Counted from the stretch's first letter, positions 1-7,932 are shown. The stretch: DNA of 41,843 nucleotides from a marine group bacterium Sva0996 bin134 (GCA_002239105.1 MPNQ01000028.1:1-41843), one strand, 5' to 3'. Program-made: numbers and translations. The notes: generated by a model from the sequence alone, not told the origin.

Positions 1-927
1 GCTGGCTTCGGCGGCCGCCGCGAACCGCAGCGTCATCGTGTCGGAATCGGCGCAGCCCACCGAATAGTGCAGCGTCAGCGCATCAAACCCCGGACGCTGC
101 ACACGCCACAGCGCCACGGCATCCGAGTCGCTGGCTGCATCGGCGCCGGCTGCCGCCGAGTCGCTGCCCGCATCCGAGCCGCCGGCCGCCGCGTGGCTGC
201 CCGCCGCGGCGGTGGCTGCCGCCGAGTCGCTGGTGGACACCGACAGCGCGGAGAGCAGATCGGCCAGCACCACGCTGTGGAACGCGGCGGTGGCGGTCTT
301 GGCTGAGCCGTGGCGGTCGCGGTACACCGCGTGGACCCGCAAGTGCTCGCCCGCGTCGGCCGCCGACGGCACGTACACATCAGCGGCGGCGCCCCGGATC
401 GGCGCCCACCCGCTGCGGGCCGCCGGCCGGGCGCGCCCCGCCTCCCCCCCCCGCGGCCCGGCCGTCGAGAACGAGCCCTCGCCCGCTTCATCGGCATCGG
501 CCACCGACACCGCCACCGCCAAACCCGCCTCCGCGCCCCCCGGCGCCGAAGCCACCACGGTCACCTCATACACATTGTCGCCATCGGCATCGCGAGGCGC
601 CTCGAAATCAGCCGCCTGGGGCCAAAGCCCCGGCGCAACCGGCGCCGACCGCAGCCGCAGCGCCCCCGGCGGATCGTCAATCGTGAAATGCGCCGCGTCG
701 CTGCCGGCCAGACTCCACCGCACCTCGCCGGGGTCGGCCAGCGGCAAAGCCCAATAAGTGGCCACCCGCCCGTAGTCGTTCTCAGCCACGCTGACGCTCG
801 ACGGCCCCCCGACCCACAACGGCGCCACAACCGACTCAGCCGCCGCCGAACCGCCGCCACCGGCCGCCGCCCACACCAGCATCACAGCCAAAGCGCGCCC
901 AGCCCGAGCCCAACGCCGCTCACCCAT
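1..927 (-). CDS. Secreted cadherin-like repeat protein, partial (C-terminus off the left edge)
   Basis: An open frame of 309 codons starts at ATG 927 (a GTG lies directly before it at 930) and stays open to the left edge. The first ~30 residues look like a signal peptide: Arg-rich start, then an Ala/Val/Leu core. Residues ~38-120 read like a cadherin-type extracellular repeat: 'VSVAEND', then a 'WSLAGSDAAHF' strand pair, then 'DFEAPRDADGDN' with acidic residues typical of calcium sites, then 'YEVTV'. Further in is a low-complexity Ala/Ser/Gly/Asp stretch (about positions 100-240) made of near-repeats of Ala-Ala-Gly-Ser-Asp, probably a flexible linker. It is likely exported and involved in surface contact or adhesion, which is inference. 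A 9-C run at 444-452 lies inside the frame, and a 15-G run sits just upstream of the gene. The C-terminal anchor, if any, is not visible. Confidence 0.75.
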   Translation of the reverse strand, partial: MGERRWARAGRALAVMLVWAAAGGGGSAAAESVVAPLWVGGPSSVSVAENDYGRVATYWALPLADPGEVRWSLAGSDAAHFTIDDPPGALRLRSAPVAPGLWPQAADFEAPRDADGDNVYEVTVVASAPGGAEAGLAVAVSVADADEAGEGSFSTAGPRGGEAGRARPAARSGWAPIRGAAADVYVPSAADAGEHLRVHAVYRDRHGSAKTATAAFHSVVLADLLSALSVSTSDSAAATAAAGSHAAAGGSDAGSDSAAAGADAASDSDAVALWRVQRPGFDALTLHYSVGCADSDTMTLRFAAAAEAS

Positions 928-970
928 CACCCACCCCAGGCGGGCAATACGCAATCACAGTGTCGAAATT

Positions 971-985
971 GGGGGGGGGGGGGGG
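971..985. repeat. Homopolymer of 15 G upstream of the cadherin-like gene
   Basis: Fifteen consecutive G (C on the gene's strand) lie 44-58 bases upstream of the ATG at 927, where promoter elements would be expected. They are followed by TGTGAGAGAGAGA. Tracts of this length are prone to slippage in replication and also to sequencing error. Confidence 0.9.
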
Positions 986-1041
986 TGTGAGAGAGAGACG
1001 GCAAAGCCAGTCCGACTCGCAGGCAAACTGCCGCTGCTCAC

Positions 1042-1141
1042 AAACCATTGGCGGCATCAACCCGAAATAGTGGTTCTTGTCTCTGCCCAACACACTTTAC
1101 CCATAATACCCTCGTAAACCATTCACAGTGTGAACCCGAAA
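1042..1141 (+). promoter_or_regulatory. Two copies of a bipartite motif upstream of serA
   Basis: AAACCATT-N10-ACCCGAAA occurs at 1042-1067 and again at 1116-1141. Both 8-base arms are identical and the 10-base spacer is the same length but different in sequence. The starts are 74 bases apart, about seven helical turns. Sequence outside the arms is not conserved, so this looks like a protein-binding site rather than a simple duplication. The second copy also contains the dyad TTCACA-G-TGTGAA (1122-1134). The regulator is unknown. Confidence 0.5.
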
Positions 1142-1227
1142 CGATGTCCAGCAGGACCGCGCTCGCCGGTGACATTCCCCATAAAGGATCTCGGCAGGCC
1201 GCAGAGAGCGGTCTAGCCTGAGTGCCG

Positions 1228-2808
1228 ATGGCCAAGGTTCTGGTTGCAGAGAAGATCGCCGACATCGGGGTGGCCAAGCTTCGCCATGCCGGCCATGACG
1301 TGGAGGTCCGCACCGGGATGTCTCCCGGCGAGCTGCTGGAGGCGGTCTCGGGGGTTCATGGGCTGATCATCCGATCGGCCACCGAGGTGACTGCCGAGGT
1401 GTTCGACGCGGGCCGCGACTTGGTGATCGTGGGCCGGGCCGGGGTGGGCCTCGACAACGTGGCCGTGGACGCGGCCACCGAGCACGGCGTTTTGGTGGTG
1501 AACGACACTTTGTCCAACATCATCTCGGCTGCCGAGCACACCATGGCGTTGATCTTGGCCCAGGCCCGAAACATCCCCCAGGCCCATGCCGCGCTCACCG
1601 ACGGTCGGTGGGAGCGCGGCCGTTGGGAGGGGATCGAGCTGAGCGACAAGACGCTGGGCATCATCGGGCTGGGCCGCATAGGCCGGCTGGTGGCCGAGCG
1701 GGCGCTGGGCTTCGCAATGCGGGTGATCGCCAGCGACCCCTACGTGTCCGAAGAGGTGGCCCTCCGCAGCGTGATGGATCTCGTGTCGCTGGAGGAGCTG
1801 GTGGCCCAGTCGGATTTCATCACCATCCATGTGGCCCGCACGCCTGAGACCATCGGGCTGATCAACTCTGAGCTGCTGGCGCTGGCCAAGCCCAATCTGA
1901 GGATCGTCAACGTGTCGCGCGGCGGGATCGTGGACGAGGCCGATCTGGCCAAGGCAGTGGCATCGGGGCGCATCGCCGGGGCCGCCCTGGACGTGTTCGA
2001 CGGCGAGCCCATCACCGAGTCGCCGCTGTTCGACCTCGACTCGGTGGTGGTCACCCCCCATCTGGGAGCCAGCACCGAAGAGGCCCAGAGCAAGGCGGGC
2101 GACGCCATTGCCGAACAGGTGATGTTGGCGTTGGCCGGAGAGTTCGTGCCCGCCGCGGTGAACGTTCCGGCCAAGAACGTTCCCGATGTGCTGCGGCCCT
2201 ACCTGCCGCTGGCTGAGCAGCTCGGACGCCTGTTCGGGAACCTGTGCGAACGGCTGCCCCAGGTGCTGGAGGTAGAACTCATCGGCGAGATCGGCAAGCC
2301 CGACAACACGGTGGCGGTCATGGCGGCGGTCAAGGGCTTGCTGAGCGCGGTGTCGGACATGCAGGTCAGCTATGTGAACGCTCTGACCATGGCCGAAGAG
2401 CGGGGGATGGAGGTGCGGGCCATCAGCACGCCAACCTCGAAAGACCACGTGAACCTGCTCACTGTGCGGGGCGGAGGGCACAGCCTCGGCGGAAGGGTGA
2501 CCGGGCCCCGCCAAGAGCCGGTGCTGGTGCTAGCCGACGACCACGCCATCCACATGCCCCCGGCGGCCCACATGATTCTGCTGTCCAACGACGACCGCCC
2601 CGGGGTGATCGGCGCAGTGGGAACTCTGCTGGGAAGCGCCGGCATCAACATCAACGACATGAACGTGGGACGGGCCCCTACCGGGGAAGGGGCATCCATG
2701 GTGATCGCAACCCCTCAACCCGTGCCCAAGGAGGTGGCCGACGCCTTGGTGGCCATCGACGGAGTGCAGTCCGCCCGCTACATGGGCCTGGCTCCTCCCC
2801 AAGCGTGA
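1228..2808 (+). CDS. serA: D-3-phosphoglycerate dehydrogenase, long form
   Basis: Oxidises 3-phosphoglycerate to 3-phosphohydroxypyruvate with NAD, the first step of serine synthesis in the cytoplasm. The 526-residue product matches the long form typical of actinobacteria, with an extra intervening domain and a C-terminal ACT domain for serine feedback. Visible motifs are the NAD-binding 'GLGRIGRLVAE', the catalytic-region 'NVSRGGIVDEADL', 'DVFDGEP', the His in 'VVTPHLGAST', and an ACT-like end with 'NDDRPGVIGAVGTLLGSAGININDM'. I chose ATG 1228 because the family usually begins 'MAKVLV'; a GTG at 1222 would add two residues. There is no Shine-Dalgarno sequence, but TAGCCT 8 bases upstream suggests a leaderless mRNA. 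The leuA leader follows 14 bases after the stop. Confidence 0.96.
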   Translation: MAKVLVAEKIADIGVAKLRHAGHDVEVRTGMSPGELLEAVSGVHGLIIRSATEVTAEVFDAGRDLVIVGRAGVGLDNVAVDAATEHGVLVVNDTLSNIISAAEHTMALILAQARNIPQAHAALTDGRWERGRWEGIELSDKTLGIIGLGRIGRLVAERALGFAMRVIASDPYVSEEVALRSVMDLVSLEELVAQSDFITIHVARTPETIGLINSELLALAKPNLRIVNVSRGGIVDEADLAKAVASGRIAGAALDVFDGEPITESPLFDLDSVVVTPHLGASTEEAQSKAGDAIAEQVMLALAGEFVPAAVNVPAKNVPDVLRPYLPLAEQLGRLFGNLCERLPQVLEVELIGEIGKPDNTVAVMAAVKGLLSAVSDMQVSYVNALTMAEERGMEVRAISTPTSKDHVNLLTVRGGGHSLGGRVTGPRQEPVLVLADDHAIHMPPAAHMILLSNDDRPGVIGAVGTLLGSAGININDMNVGRAPTGEGASMVIATPQPVPKEVADALVAIDGVQSARYMGLAPPQA

Positions 2809-2822
2809 AAGAGCCCAGTTGT

Positions 2823-2851
2823 TTGGAATACATCAGGGGTTGGCGTAGAGT
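2823..2851 (+). promoter_or_regulatory. Predicted promoter of the leuA leader
   Basis: TTGGAA (2823-2828), a 17-base spacer and TAGAGT (2846-2851) form a sigma-A-like promoter. Transcription would start about 7 bases later, at or next to the ATG at 2859, so the leader peptide would be translated from a leaderless RNA. Confidence 0.55.
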
Positions 2852-2858
2852 TGAATCG

Positions 2859-2894
2859 ATGAGCCGCATCCGCACCCACTTGCTGCTCTTGTAG
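2859..2894 (+). CDS. leuL: Leucine-rich leader peptide of the leuA attenuator
   Basis: An 11-codon frame reads MSRIRTHLLLL and stops with TAG. Its last four codons are leucine (TTG CTG CTC TTG), next to hairpins and 90 bases upstream of leuA, as expected of a leader peptide that senses charged tRNA-Leu. A ribosome stalled on the Leu run would cover the 5' arm of the hairpin that begins at the stop codon. There is no Shine-Dalgarno sequence; the predicted promoter places the 5' end at the ATG. Ribosome-mediated attenuation of amino-acid genes is known in actinobacteria. Confidence 0.8.
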   Translation: MSRIRTHLLLL

Positions 2895-2954
2895 GGCGAG
2901 CACCCAGAGGTGCTCGCCCCGACCCCCTGATCCCGCAAGGGCAGGGGGTTTTTT
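2894..2954 (+). terminator. leuA attenuator: leader hairpin plus intrinsic terminator
   Basis: First comes an 11-bp perfect hairpin: 2894-2904 pairs with 2909-2919 around the loop CAGA, starting at the last base of the leader stop codon. Then comes a terminator: CCCCCTG (2923-2929) pairs with CAGGGGG (2942-2948), an inner CCC-GCAA-GGG caps it with a GNRA tetraloop, and six T follow (2949-2954). The alternative pairing that would prevent termination is not obvious, so the exact switch is unresolved. Confidence 0.8.
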
Positions 2955-2983
2955 CGTGAGTCAATTCCAATAGAGGCCATGCC

Positions 2984-4687
2984 ATGAAAACTGGATTACA
3001 CCCCCAACAGCCGTCGGGAATGCCGATCCACAAGTACCAGGCGTTCGAGCCGGTCAAGCTTGCCGACCGGACTTGGCCCGACGCGGTGCTCATCGATGCC
3101 CCCCGGTGGTGCTCGGTGGACTTGCGCGACGGCAACCAGGCCCTCATCGAGCCCATGAACTCCGAGCGGAAGTGGAAGATGTTCACCGCGCTGGTGGAGG
3201 CCGGGTTCAAGGAGATCGAGGTGGGCTTCCCCTCGGCATCGGAGACCGACTTCGGGTTCGTGCGGGAGATCATCGAGCAGAAGGCCATTCCCTCTGATGT
3301 CCGCATCCAGGTGCTCACCCAGGCCCGCAAGGAGCTCATCGAGCGCACCTATGAGGCCATCGACGGGGCGGCCGACGCCATCGTCCACCTGTACAACTCC
3401 ACCTCCACTGTCCAGCGCCGGGTGGTGTTCGGACTCGACATGGACGGCATCGCCAAGATCGCCACCCAGGCATCGGAGTTGTGCCGGTCGCTGGAGTCGC
3501 AGGTGCCCGCCACCGAGGTGTTCTACGAGTACTCGCCCGAGTCGTTCACCGGCACCGAACTGCCGTTTGCCAAGCGGGTGTGCGACGAGGTGGTGGAGAT
3601 TCTGGCCGACGGCCACGACAAGCCGGTCATCATCAACCTGCCGGCCACCGTGGAGATGTCCACCGCCAACATCTACGGCGACATGATCGAGTGGATGCAC
3701 CGCAACCTGGCTCGGCGCGACCGCATCGTGCTGAGCCTGCATCCCCACAACGACCGGGGCACCGCGGTGGCCGCGGCCGAGTTCGGGCTCATGGCCGGCG
3801 CCGACCGGGTGGAGGGCACCCTGTTCGGCAACGGGGAGCGCACCGGCAACGTGGATGTGGTGAATTTGGCCATGAACCTGTTCAGCCAGGGGGTGGACCC
3901 CGAGCTGGACATCTCCGACATCAACGGGCTGCGCCGGGTGGCCGAGGACTGCAACCAGCTTCCCATCCACCCCCGCCACCCCTATGTGGGCGATCTGGTG
4001 TACACCGCCTTCTCGGGGTCGCACCAAGACGCCATCAAAAAAGGGTTCGAGGCCATGGAAGAGAGCGGCCAGACCCTGTTCGAGGTGCCCTACATCCCCA
4101 TCGACCCCAAAGACGTGGGCCGTTCCTACCAGGACGTGGTGCGGGTGAACAGCCAGTCGGGCAAGGGCGGGGTGTCATACCTGCTACAGGCCGAGGTGCA
4201 GCTCGACCTGCCTCGGCGCATGCAGATCGAGTTCAGCCGGGTTATCCAGCAGATCGCCGATGAAACCGGCGAGGAGATCACCGCCGACCAGATCTACAGC
4301 GAATTCGCCACCGAGTACCTCGACCTCGACGAGCCCTACCGGCTCAACGGCTACGAGTCGGCCCAGAACGCCCGGGGGGCCGATCGCACGGTGGTGACGG
4401 CCCGGCTGACCACCGGCGACGGCCAGGTGGTGGTCCACGGCGAGGGGGCCGGCTCCCTGGACGCCTTTGTGAGCGGGCTGAACGAGATCATCGACAGCCC
4501 GGTCAAGGTGGTGGACTACAGCGAGCACGCCCGGGGCGGGGGCACTGATGCTGAGGCCGTGGCCTATATCGAGCTGCTGGTGGACGGGCGGGAGCTATGG
4601 GGATGCGGTATCCACACTGATATCACCACGGCGTCCATGCGGGCCATCGTTAGTGCGCTGAACCGGGCTTGCGCGGGGCTGGGGTGA
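2984..4687 (+). CDS. leuA: 2-isopropylmalate synthase
   Basis: Condenses acetyl-CoA with 2-oxoisovalerate to give 2-isopropylmalate, the committed step of leucine synthesis. The 567-residue protein has the long actinobacterial architecture: a TIM barrel with 'RWCSVDLRDGNQAL' near residue 42 (metal-binding Asp) and 'LSLHPHNDRGTAVAAAE' (metal-binding His pair), a linker, and a C-terminal LeuA dimer domain that binds leucine for feedback inhibition. AGAGG lies 8 bases before the ATG. A two-codon frame (ATG CCA TGA, 2979-2987) overlaps the start. Expression is probably set by the leader and terminator upstream. Its 3' end lies 4 bases from the convergent beta-propeller gene. Confidence 0.97.
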   Translation: MKTGLHPQQPSGMPIHKYQAFEPVKLADRTWPDAVLIDAPRWCSVDLRDGNQALIEPMNSERKWKMFTALVEAGFKEIEVGFPSASETDFGFVREIIEQKAIPSDVRIQVLTQARKELIERTYEAIDGAADAIVHLYNSTSTVQRRVVFGLDMDGIAKIATQASELCRSLESQVPATEVFYEYSPESFTGTELPFAKRVCDEVVEILADGHDKPVIINLPATVEMSTANIYGDMIEWMHRNLARRDRIVLSLHPHNDRGTAVAAAEFGLMAGADRVEGTLFGNGERTGNVDVVNLAMNLFSQGVDPELDISDINGLRRVAEDCNQLPIHPRHPYVGDLVYTAFSGSHQDAIKKGFEAMEESGQTLFEVPYIPIDPKDVGRSYQDVVRVNSQSGKGGVSYLLQAEVQLDLPRRMQIEFSRVIQQIADETGEEITADQIYSEFATEYLDLDEPYRLNGYESAQNARGADRTVVTARLTTGDGQVVVHGEGAGSLDAFVSGLNEIIDSPVKVVDYSEHARGGGTDAEAVAYIELLVDGRELWGCGIHTDITTASMRAIVSALNRACAGLG

Positions 4688-4691
4688 TCGC

Positions 4692-6989
4692 TCAGTTTGA
4701 GTTCAGCTCGAACTGGTTCTGATACTCGAACGTGCCCAGGTGGTTGGCTTGGAGGGCTTGGTCACTCATGGTCCAGAGGGTTTCGCCGACTACGAGTAGG
4801 CGTTGGATGGGTGGGGTCCAGACCGAGCAGATGATCAGCTTCTCGTCGTCGGCGATGTCGATGGACGGCCATTCCTCCCTGGCCCATTCCGGGTTCATGG
4901 GCTCGCAGTCCTGGTTGCCGTAGCGGTCGGGGGCGTCAAGGGGGCAGATGCGGATTTCGCTTTCGCCGCCGAATACTCGGGCTAGCTCATCGCTGTCCAC
5001 CGGGCGGCAGCCCTCGAAGGTGATCTGCTGTTCTCGGTGGGACACCCGGCCGAGTTCGGCCACGCCGTCGCGGTTTACCCGTAGGGCCACTGCACCGAAA
5101 AAGCTCTCCTCGCCTTCTTCGTAGTCGTAGCGGGTCAAGGGGATGGCCACCATTTCCTCGGGAGCCCAGTACAGGAAGGCCCGGTGGTCCCATTCGGCTT
5201 CGCTGTGGGCGTTGGGGAAGACGATCACGTCTAGCTCGGTTGGATTGGCCGGGTTGCTCACGTCGAACAGCGACACTTTGGCACCGCGGGTGCGGCCGGT
5301 GTCGCTGGCGTCTTGGCCCACGCCTATCAGCAGGCCATCGCCGATGGGGTGGAGATAGGTGGAGAATCCGGGGATCTTCAGCTCGCCGGCCACTGATGGA
5401 GCGGTGGGTTCAGACAGGTCGAGCACGTAGAGGGGGTCGACCTGGCGGAAGGTCACCACGTAGCCGGTGTCGCCCGCGAAGCGGACCGAGAAGATGCGCT
5501 CGCCGAGGCCTAGGTCGCCGACGCGGCCCACCTCGGTGAGCCGTCGGCCCTGCTGCTCAAGCACCACCACCTGGCTCTCGGAGGTCTCGGTGTTCCACGG
5601 CTCGCCGATGGTGGTGGCCACCCGGAAATAGCCGTTGTGCTCGTCCATGGAGAACTGGTTGAGCAGGTGGCCCTCCACCGTGCCGGTGGCCTCGTAGCGG
5701 GCTGGTCCGTCGGTCGACACCGAGAACTTGTGTACGACGGTGGTCCATTCTGTGGGCGCCGAAATGCTGATTGAGTCTCTGTCAGCGACGGGCCCGGACC
5801 ACATCGGCTCGCTGGTGGCCAGATAGAGCGATTGGCCGGAGCCGTACAGGGTATGGCCGTCGGCCAGCACCGAGGCGGCGTCGCCGGTGCCGAGTGGCTC
5901 AGACAGGTTGAAGCTCAGCACCGACAAAACGGTGAAGCCGTCGAACTCGGCGGGGGTGTAGAGCTGGTCGCACTCCGGCAGCAGGCCGGCCCGGGTGCCG
6001 TCGGGCCCGTCGAAGCGGTAGGCCGGCAGCCAGGCGCCCAGGTCGGCGGTGGCCGCGATCTCCTTGTTGGCCGCTTCGGCGGCGGCCTCTGCTGAGGGGC
6101 CTCTGGGATATACGAACTGGGACTGGGCGGGGTAGCTGGACATGGACATCCACACCACGTCGCCCACCGCCCGGGCGCTCAGGTAGCTGCCCTCCACTCG
6201 AAGCTCAGACACCACATCCATGGACGCCGGGTTGGACAGGTCCACCTCTTGGATCAGCGACACCGGGCTGCCCCGGAAGATGATGTCGTCGGCGATCACA
6301 TGGTCGCCTTCAAGGTCGCGGGCCGCCACCGGCTCAAGCCAGTCGGCGTAGCTGGTGGAGAACACCATGGCCCGATCGCCCCGAATGAATATCTCCTGAC
6401 CCCAGCCCGAGCCCGATTCCCCGACCAAATCGACGCTGCCCCGATACTGGGGTTCGTCGCCGGATACGTCCACGTAGTGCAGCCGGCCCTGGGCCACGGC
6501 CAGGATGCGGTTGCCGTCGGTCTTGACGATGTCGGGCTCGTCCACGCCCGCCACCTGCACGTTGGTGCTGGAGAAATCACCGTCGCTGCCGGTTGGCGCG
6601 GCCCCAGCGTCCGGGGCCGACTGGGCCGCGGAATCGTCGGCCATCATCAGGTCTTCTTCGATCATCATTGGCTCAGAGATGCCGAAGCGAGGCCTGTCAT
6701 CAAGGCCGTAGGGGCCCACCCGGCTGGTGGTCTCGGTCCGCAGATAGTCGAGCAGCGTGGAGCAATCCCCAAAGCTCCGCAGCGCCGACAACAGCTCGAT
6801 GTCGTCCAACACCACCGTCGGCACCGGCGTGGTATCTGGCTCTCCGTCAGGCTCTGCGGTGGCCTTGCCCGCTGGCTGGCCCGAGGTTCCCCCCGTGATC
6901 CCTGGCGTGTCAGCACCCTTAGACGAGCAGGCCCCAGCTAGCAATGCCAGGGCAACGACGACGAGGGCGATTTTCGACAGCTTCATCAT
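4692..6989 (-). CDS. Beta-propeller lipoprotein (COG4880-like)
   Basis: A 765-residue product with a lipoprotein signal: Lys, a hydrophobic core, then 'LLAGAC' with the candidate lipidated Cys near residue 21, followed by a Gly/Thr/Pro/Ser-rich spacer. The rest matches secreted proteins with a C-terminal beta-propeller distantly related to WD40 repeats. Diagnostic are 'STNVQVAGVDEPDIVKTDGNRI' near residue 140 and repeated propeller strands such as 'VVTFRQVDPLYVLDLSEPTAPSVAGELKIPGFSTYLHPI'. It is probably anchored outside the membrane; its biochemical role is unknown to me. Two ATG codons are adjacent (6989 and 6986), and AGGGAG lies just upstream. It is convergent with leuA. Confidence 0.85.
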   Translation of the reverse strand: MMKLSKIALVVVALALLAGACSSKGADTPGITGGTSGQPAGKATAEPDGEPDTTPVPTVVLDDIELLSALRSFGDCSTLLDYLRTETTSRVGPYGLDDRPRFGISEPMMIEEDLMMADDSAAQSAPDAGAAPTGSDGDFSSTNVQVAGVDEPDIVKTDGNRILAVAQGRLHYVDVSGDEPQYRGSVDLVGESGSGWGQEIFIRGDRAMVFSTSYADWLEPVAARDLEGDHVIADDIIFRGSPVSLIQEVDLSNPASMDVVSELRVEGSYLSARAVGDVVWMSMSSYPAQSQFVYPRGPSAEAAAEAANKEIAATADLGAWLPAYRFDGPDGTRAGLLPECDQLYTPAEFDGFTVLSVLSFNLSEPLGTGDAASVLADGHTLYGSGQSLYLATSEPMWSGPVADRDSISISAPTEWTTVVHKFSVSTDGPARYEATGTVEGHLLNQFSMDEHNGYFRVATTIGEPWNTETSESQVVVLEQQGRRLTEVGRVGDLGLGERIFSVRFAGDTGYVVTFRQVDPLYVLDLSEPTAPSVAGELKIPGFSTYLHPIGDGLLIGVGQDASDTGRTRGAKVSLFDVSNPANPTELDVIVFPNAHSEAEWDHRAFLYWAPEEMVAIPLTRYDYEEGEESFFGAVALRVNRDGVAELGRVSHREQQITFEGCRPVDSDELARVFGGESEIRICPLDAPDRYGNQDCEPMNPEWAREEWPSIDIADDEKLIICSVWTPPIQRLLVVGETLWTMSDQALQANHLGTFEYQNQFELNSN

Positions 6990-7093
6990 GCTCCCTATGA
7001 CGACGCGTCCACGCCGCCCGGTTCCCGACTTGCGGGGAAATCCATGTTGGGCACCCTACTCATGGAGTGGTCGTTTCCTCCGACACAATATGT

Positions 7094-7122
7094 TTGAAGC
7101 GCACCGTGTACCCCGGTAGGGT
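7094..7122 (+). promoter_or_regulatory. Predicted promoter of the first coiled-coil paralogue
   Basis: TTGAAG (7094-7099), a 17-base spacer and TAGGGT (7117-7122). The same arrangement (TTGAAG, 17 bases, TAGGTT) precedes the second paralogue, which supports both. The predicted start near 7129 leaves a leader of about 60 bases. Confidence 0.55.
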
Positions 7123-7136
7123 GCTGAACACCACTC

Positions 7137-7183
7137 GAGGACGTGGACCAGTCCTCCAATTAGGACAACGAAATCCGAGGAGG
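7137..7183 (+). promoter_or_regulatory. Leader RNA with two competing pairings around the Shine-Dalgarno sequence (copy 1)
   Basis: GAGGAC (7137-7142) can pair with GTCCTC (7151-7156). The overlapping CCTCC (7153-7157) can instead pair with GGAGG (7179-7183), which is part of the Shine-Dalgarno sequence. The two pairings exclude each other. The same layout is kept in the second copy. Confidence 0.4.
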
Positions 7184-7189
7184 CTGGCT

Positions 7190-7618
7190 ATGCCTGCGAG
7201 TGGGCCGATCAGCGAGGGCCGGAGACTGGCTCTCATGAACCGCTTGTGCGAGGTACTGGGAGAGGAGGAGGGGAGAACTCTGATGGAGAGCCTTCCCGAC
7301 GTCCACTGGCGCGACCTCGCCACCAAAGACGACCTCAAGGACACCAACAAGGCCATCGAGGCCAGCGAACACCGGCTCCGCACCGAGATGAACGCCGAGT
7401 TCACGAAGGTCTATGCGGAGTTCACCAAGGTCTATGCCGAGTTTGCCAAGATCTACGCCGAGTTCAAGGCGATACGCGCCGAGACTGCGGCCGAGTTTCA
7501 GAGCGTGCGCAGCGAGATGGCGCTTCAGTTCGCCAAGCAGACCCGCACGATGGTGTTCACCATGTTGGGGTTGGCGGTGCCGGTGTTGGGCGCGATCTTG
7601 GCCGTGGGCCTTGCTTGA
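7190..7618 (+). CDS. Coiled-coil, tail-anchored small protein (paralogue 1)
   Basis: A 142-residue protein of unknown function. The N-terminal ~45 residues ('ISEGRRLALMNRLCEVLGEEEGRTLMESLPDVHWRDLATKDDL') resemble the entry of small DUF1640-like coiled-coil proteins. Next come near-identical heptads built on EF(T/A)K(V/I)YA, so this part should form a coiled coil. The last ~25 residues are one hydrophobic segment ('MVFTMLGLAVPVLGAILAVGLA'), probably a membrane anchor. I chose ATG 7190 because GAGGAGG lies 6 bases upstream and the paralogue starts at the same place; the frame is open further upstream without similarity. It is duplicated, together with its promoter and leader, at 8031-8417. Confidence 0.75.
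   Translation: MPASGPISEGRRLALMNRLCEVLGEEEGRTLMESLPDVHWRDLATKDDLKDTNKAIEASEHRLRTEMNAEFTKVYAEFTKVYAEFAKIYAEFKAIRAETAAEFQSVRSEMALQFAKQTRTMVFTMLGLAVPVLGAILAVGLA
7397..7480 (+). repeat. Four 21-bp units encoding coiled-coil heptads
   Basis: Units start at 7397, 7418, 7439 and 7460; each encodes seven residues beginning Glu-Phe. The first two differ by two bases and the last is more diverged. The paralogue has only three units at 8217-8279. Confidence 0.8.
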
Positions 7619-7715
7619 CGGCCCTCTGCTGTGAGCGCTTCCGCCCATTGACCACCATCTCGGTCCCCTTCAACTTGCGAATCAGAGTGCAGACTGTTTG
7701 GTAGGGGTCGGAATA

Positions 7716-7895
7716 TCAGGTGAGGGCGATAACCCAGAGATAGATGCAGGGCGGGAGGTAGACGAGGGTCGCCGTTGCTACCAAGATCCGAGTCTGCTTC
7801 GTTACTGCTTGTGCGATTACGTCGAACTCAGCTTGGCGTGGCGTCTCCAAGTTGGTCGACACGTCGCTGCCAACGTTGCTGAATTCACCGTCCAC
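7716..7895 (-). CDS. Possible small membrane protein, or a degenerate inverted paralogue
   Basis: A 59-codon frame from GTG 7895 ends in a hydrophobic segment ('ILVATATLVYLPPCIYLWVIALT') preceded by 'EFDVIAQAVTKQTR'. The flanking paralogues end 'ALQFAKQTRTMV' or 'ALQIARQTRTMV' plus a hydrophobic tail, so this may be a distant third family member in the opposite direction. There is no Shine-Dalgarno sequence, and the frame stays open upstream without a standard start codon. It could equally be chance. Confidence 0.25.
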   Translation of the reverse strand: MDGEFSNVGSDVSTNLETPRQAEFDVIAQAVTKQTRILVATATLVYLPPCIYLWVIALT

Positions 7896-7932
7896 GAGGG
7901 CAAATGTACCACGGTAAGAGGGCTGAAGGTGT

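Larger units (their letters stand above)
928..1227. other. Divergent intergenic region between the cadherin-like gene and serA
   Basis: No gene is visible in these 300 bases. They hold a 15-G homopolymer followed by a short GA repeat, two copies of a bipartite motif, and the start region of serA. A TAGCCT hexamer at 1214-1219 lies 8 bases before the serA ATG and could be a -10 box for a leaderless transcript. Confidence 0.6.

Noticed and set aside
444..452. A 9-C run inside the cadherin-like gene as a possible frameshift switch.
   Set aside because: The frame is open through it in the given sequence, and a Gly/Pro-rich stretch in high-GC DNA explains it; the 15-G run is the stronger candidate.
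2832..2931. ATCAGGGG (2832-2839) is complementary to CCCCTGAT (2924-2931) and could form an antiterminator for leuA.
   Set aside because: The predicted promoter lies over the upstream arm, so that arm would not be transcribed.
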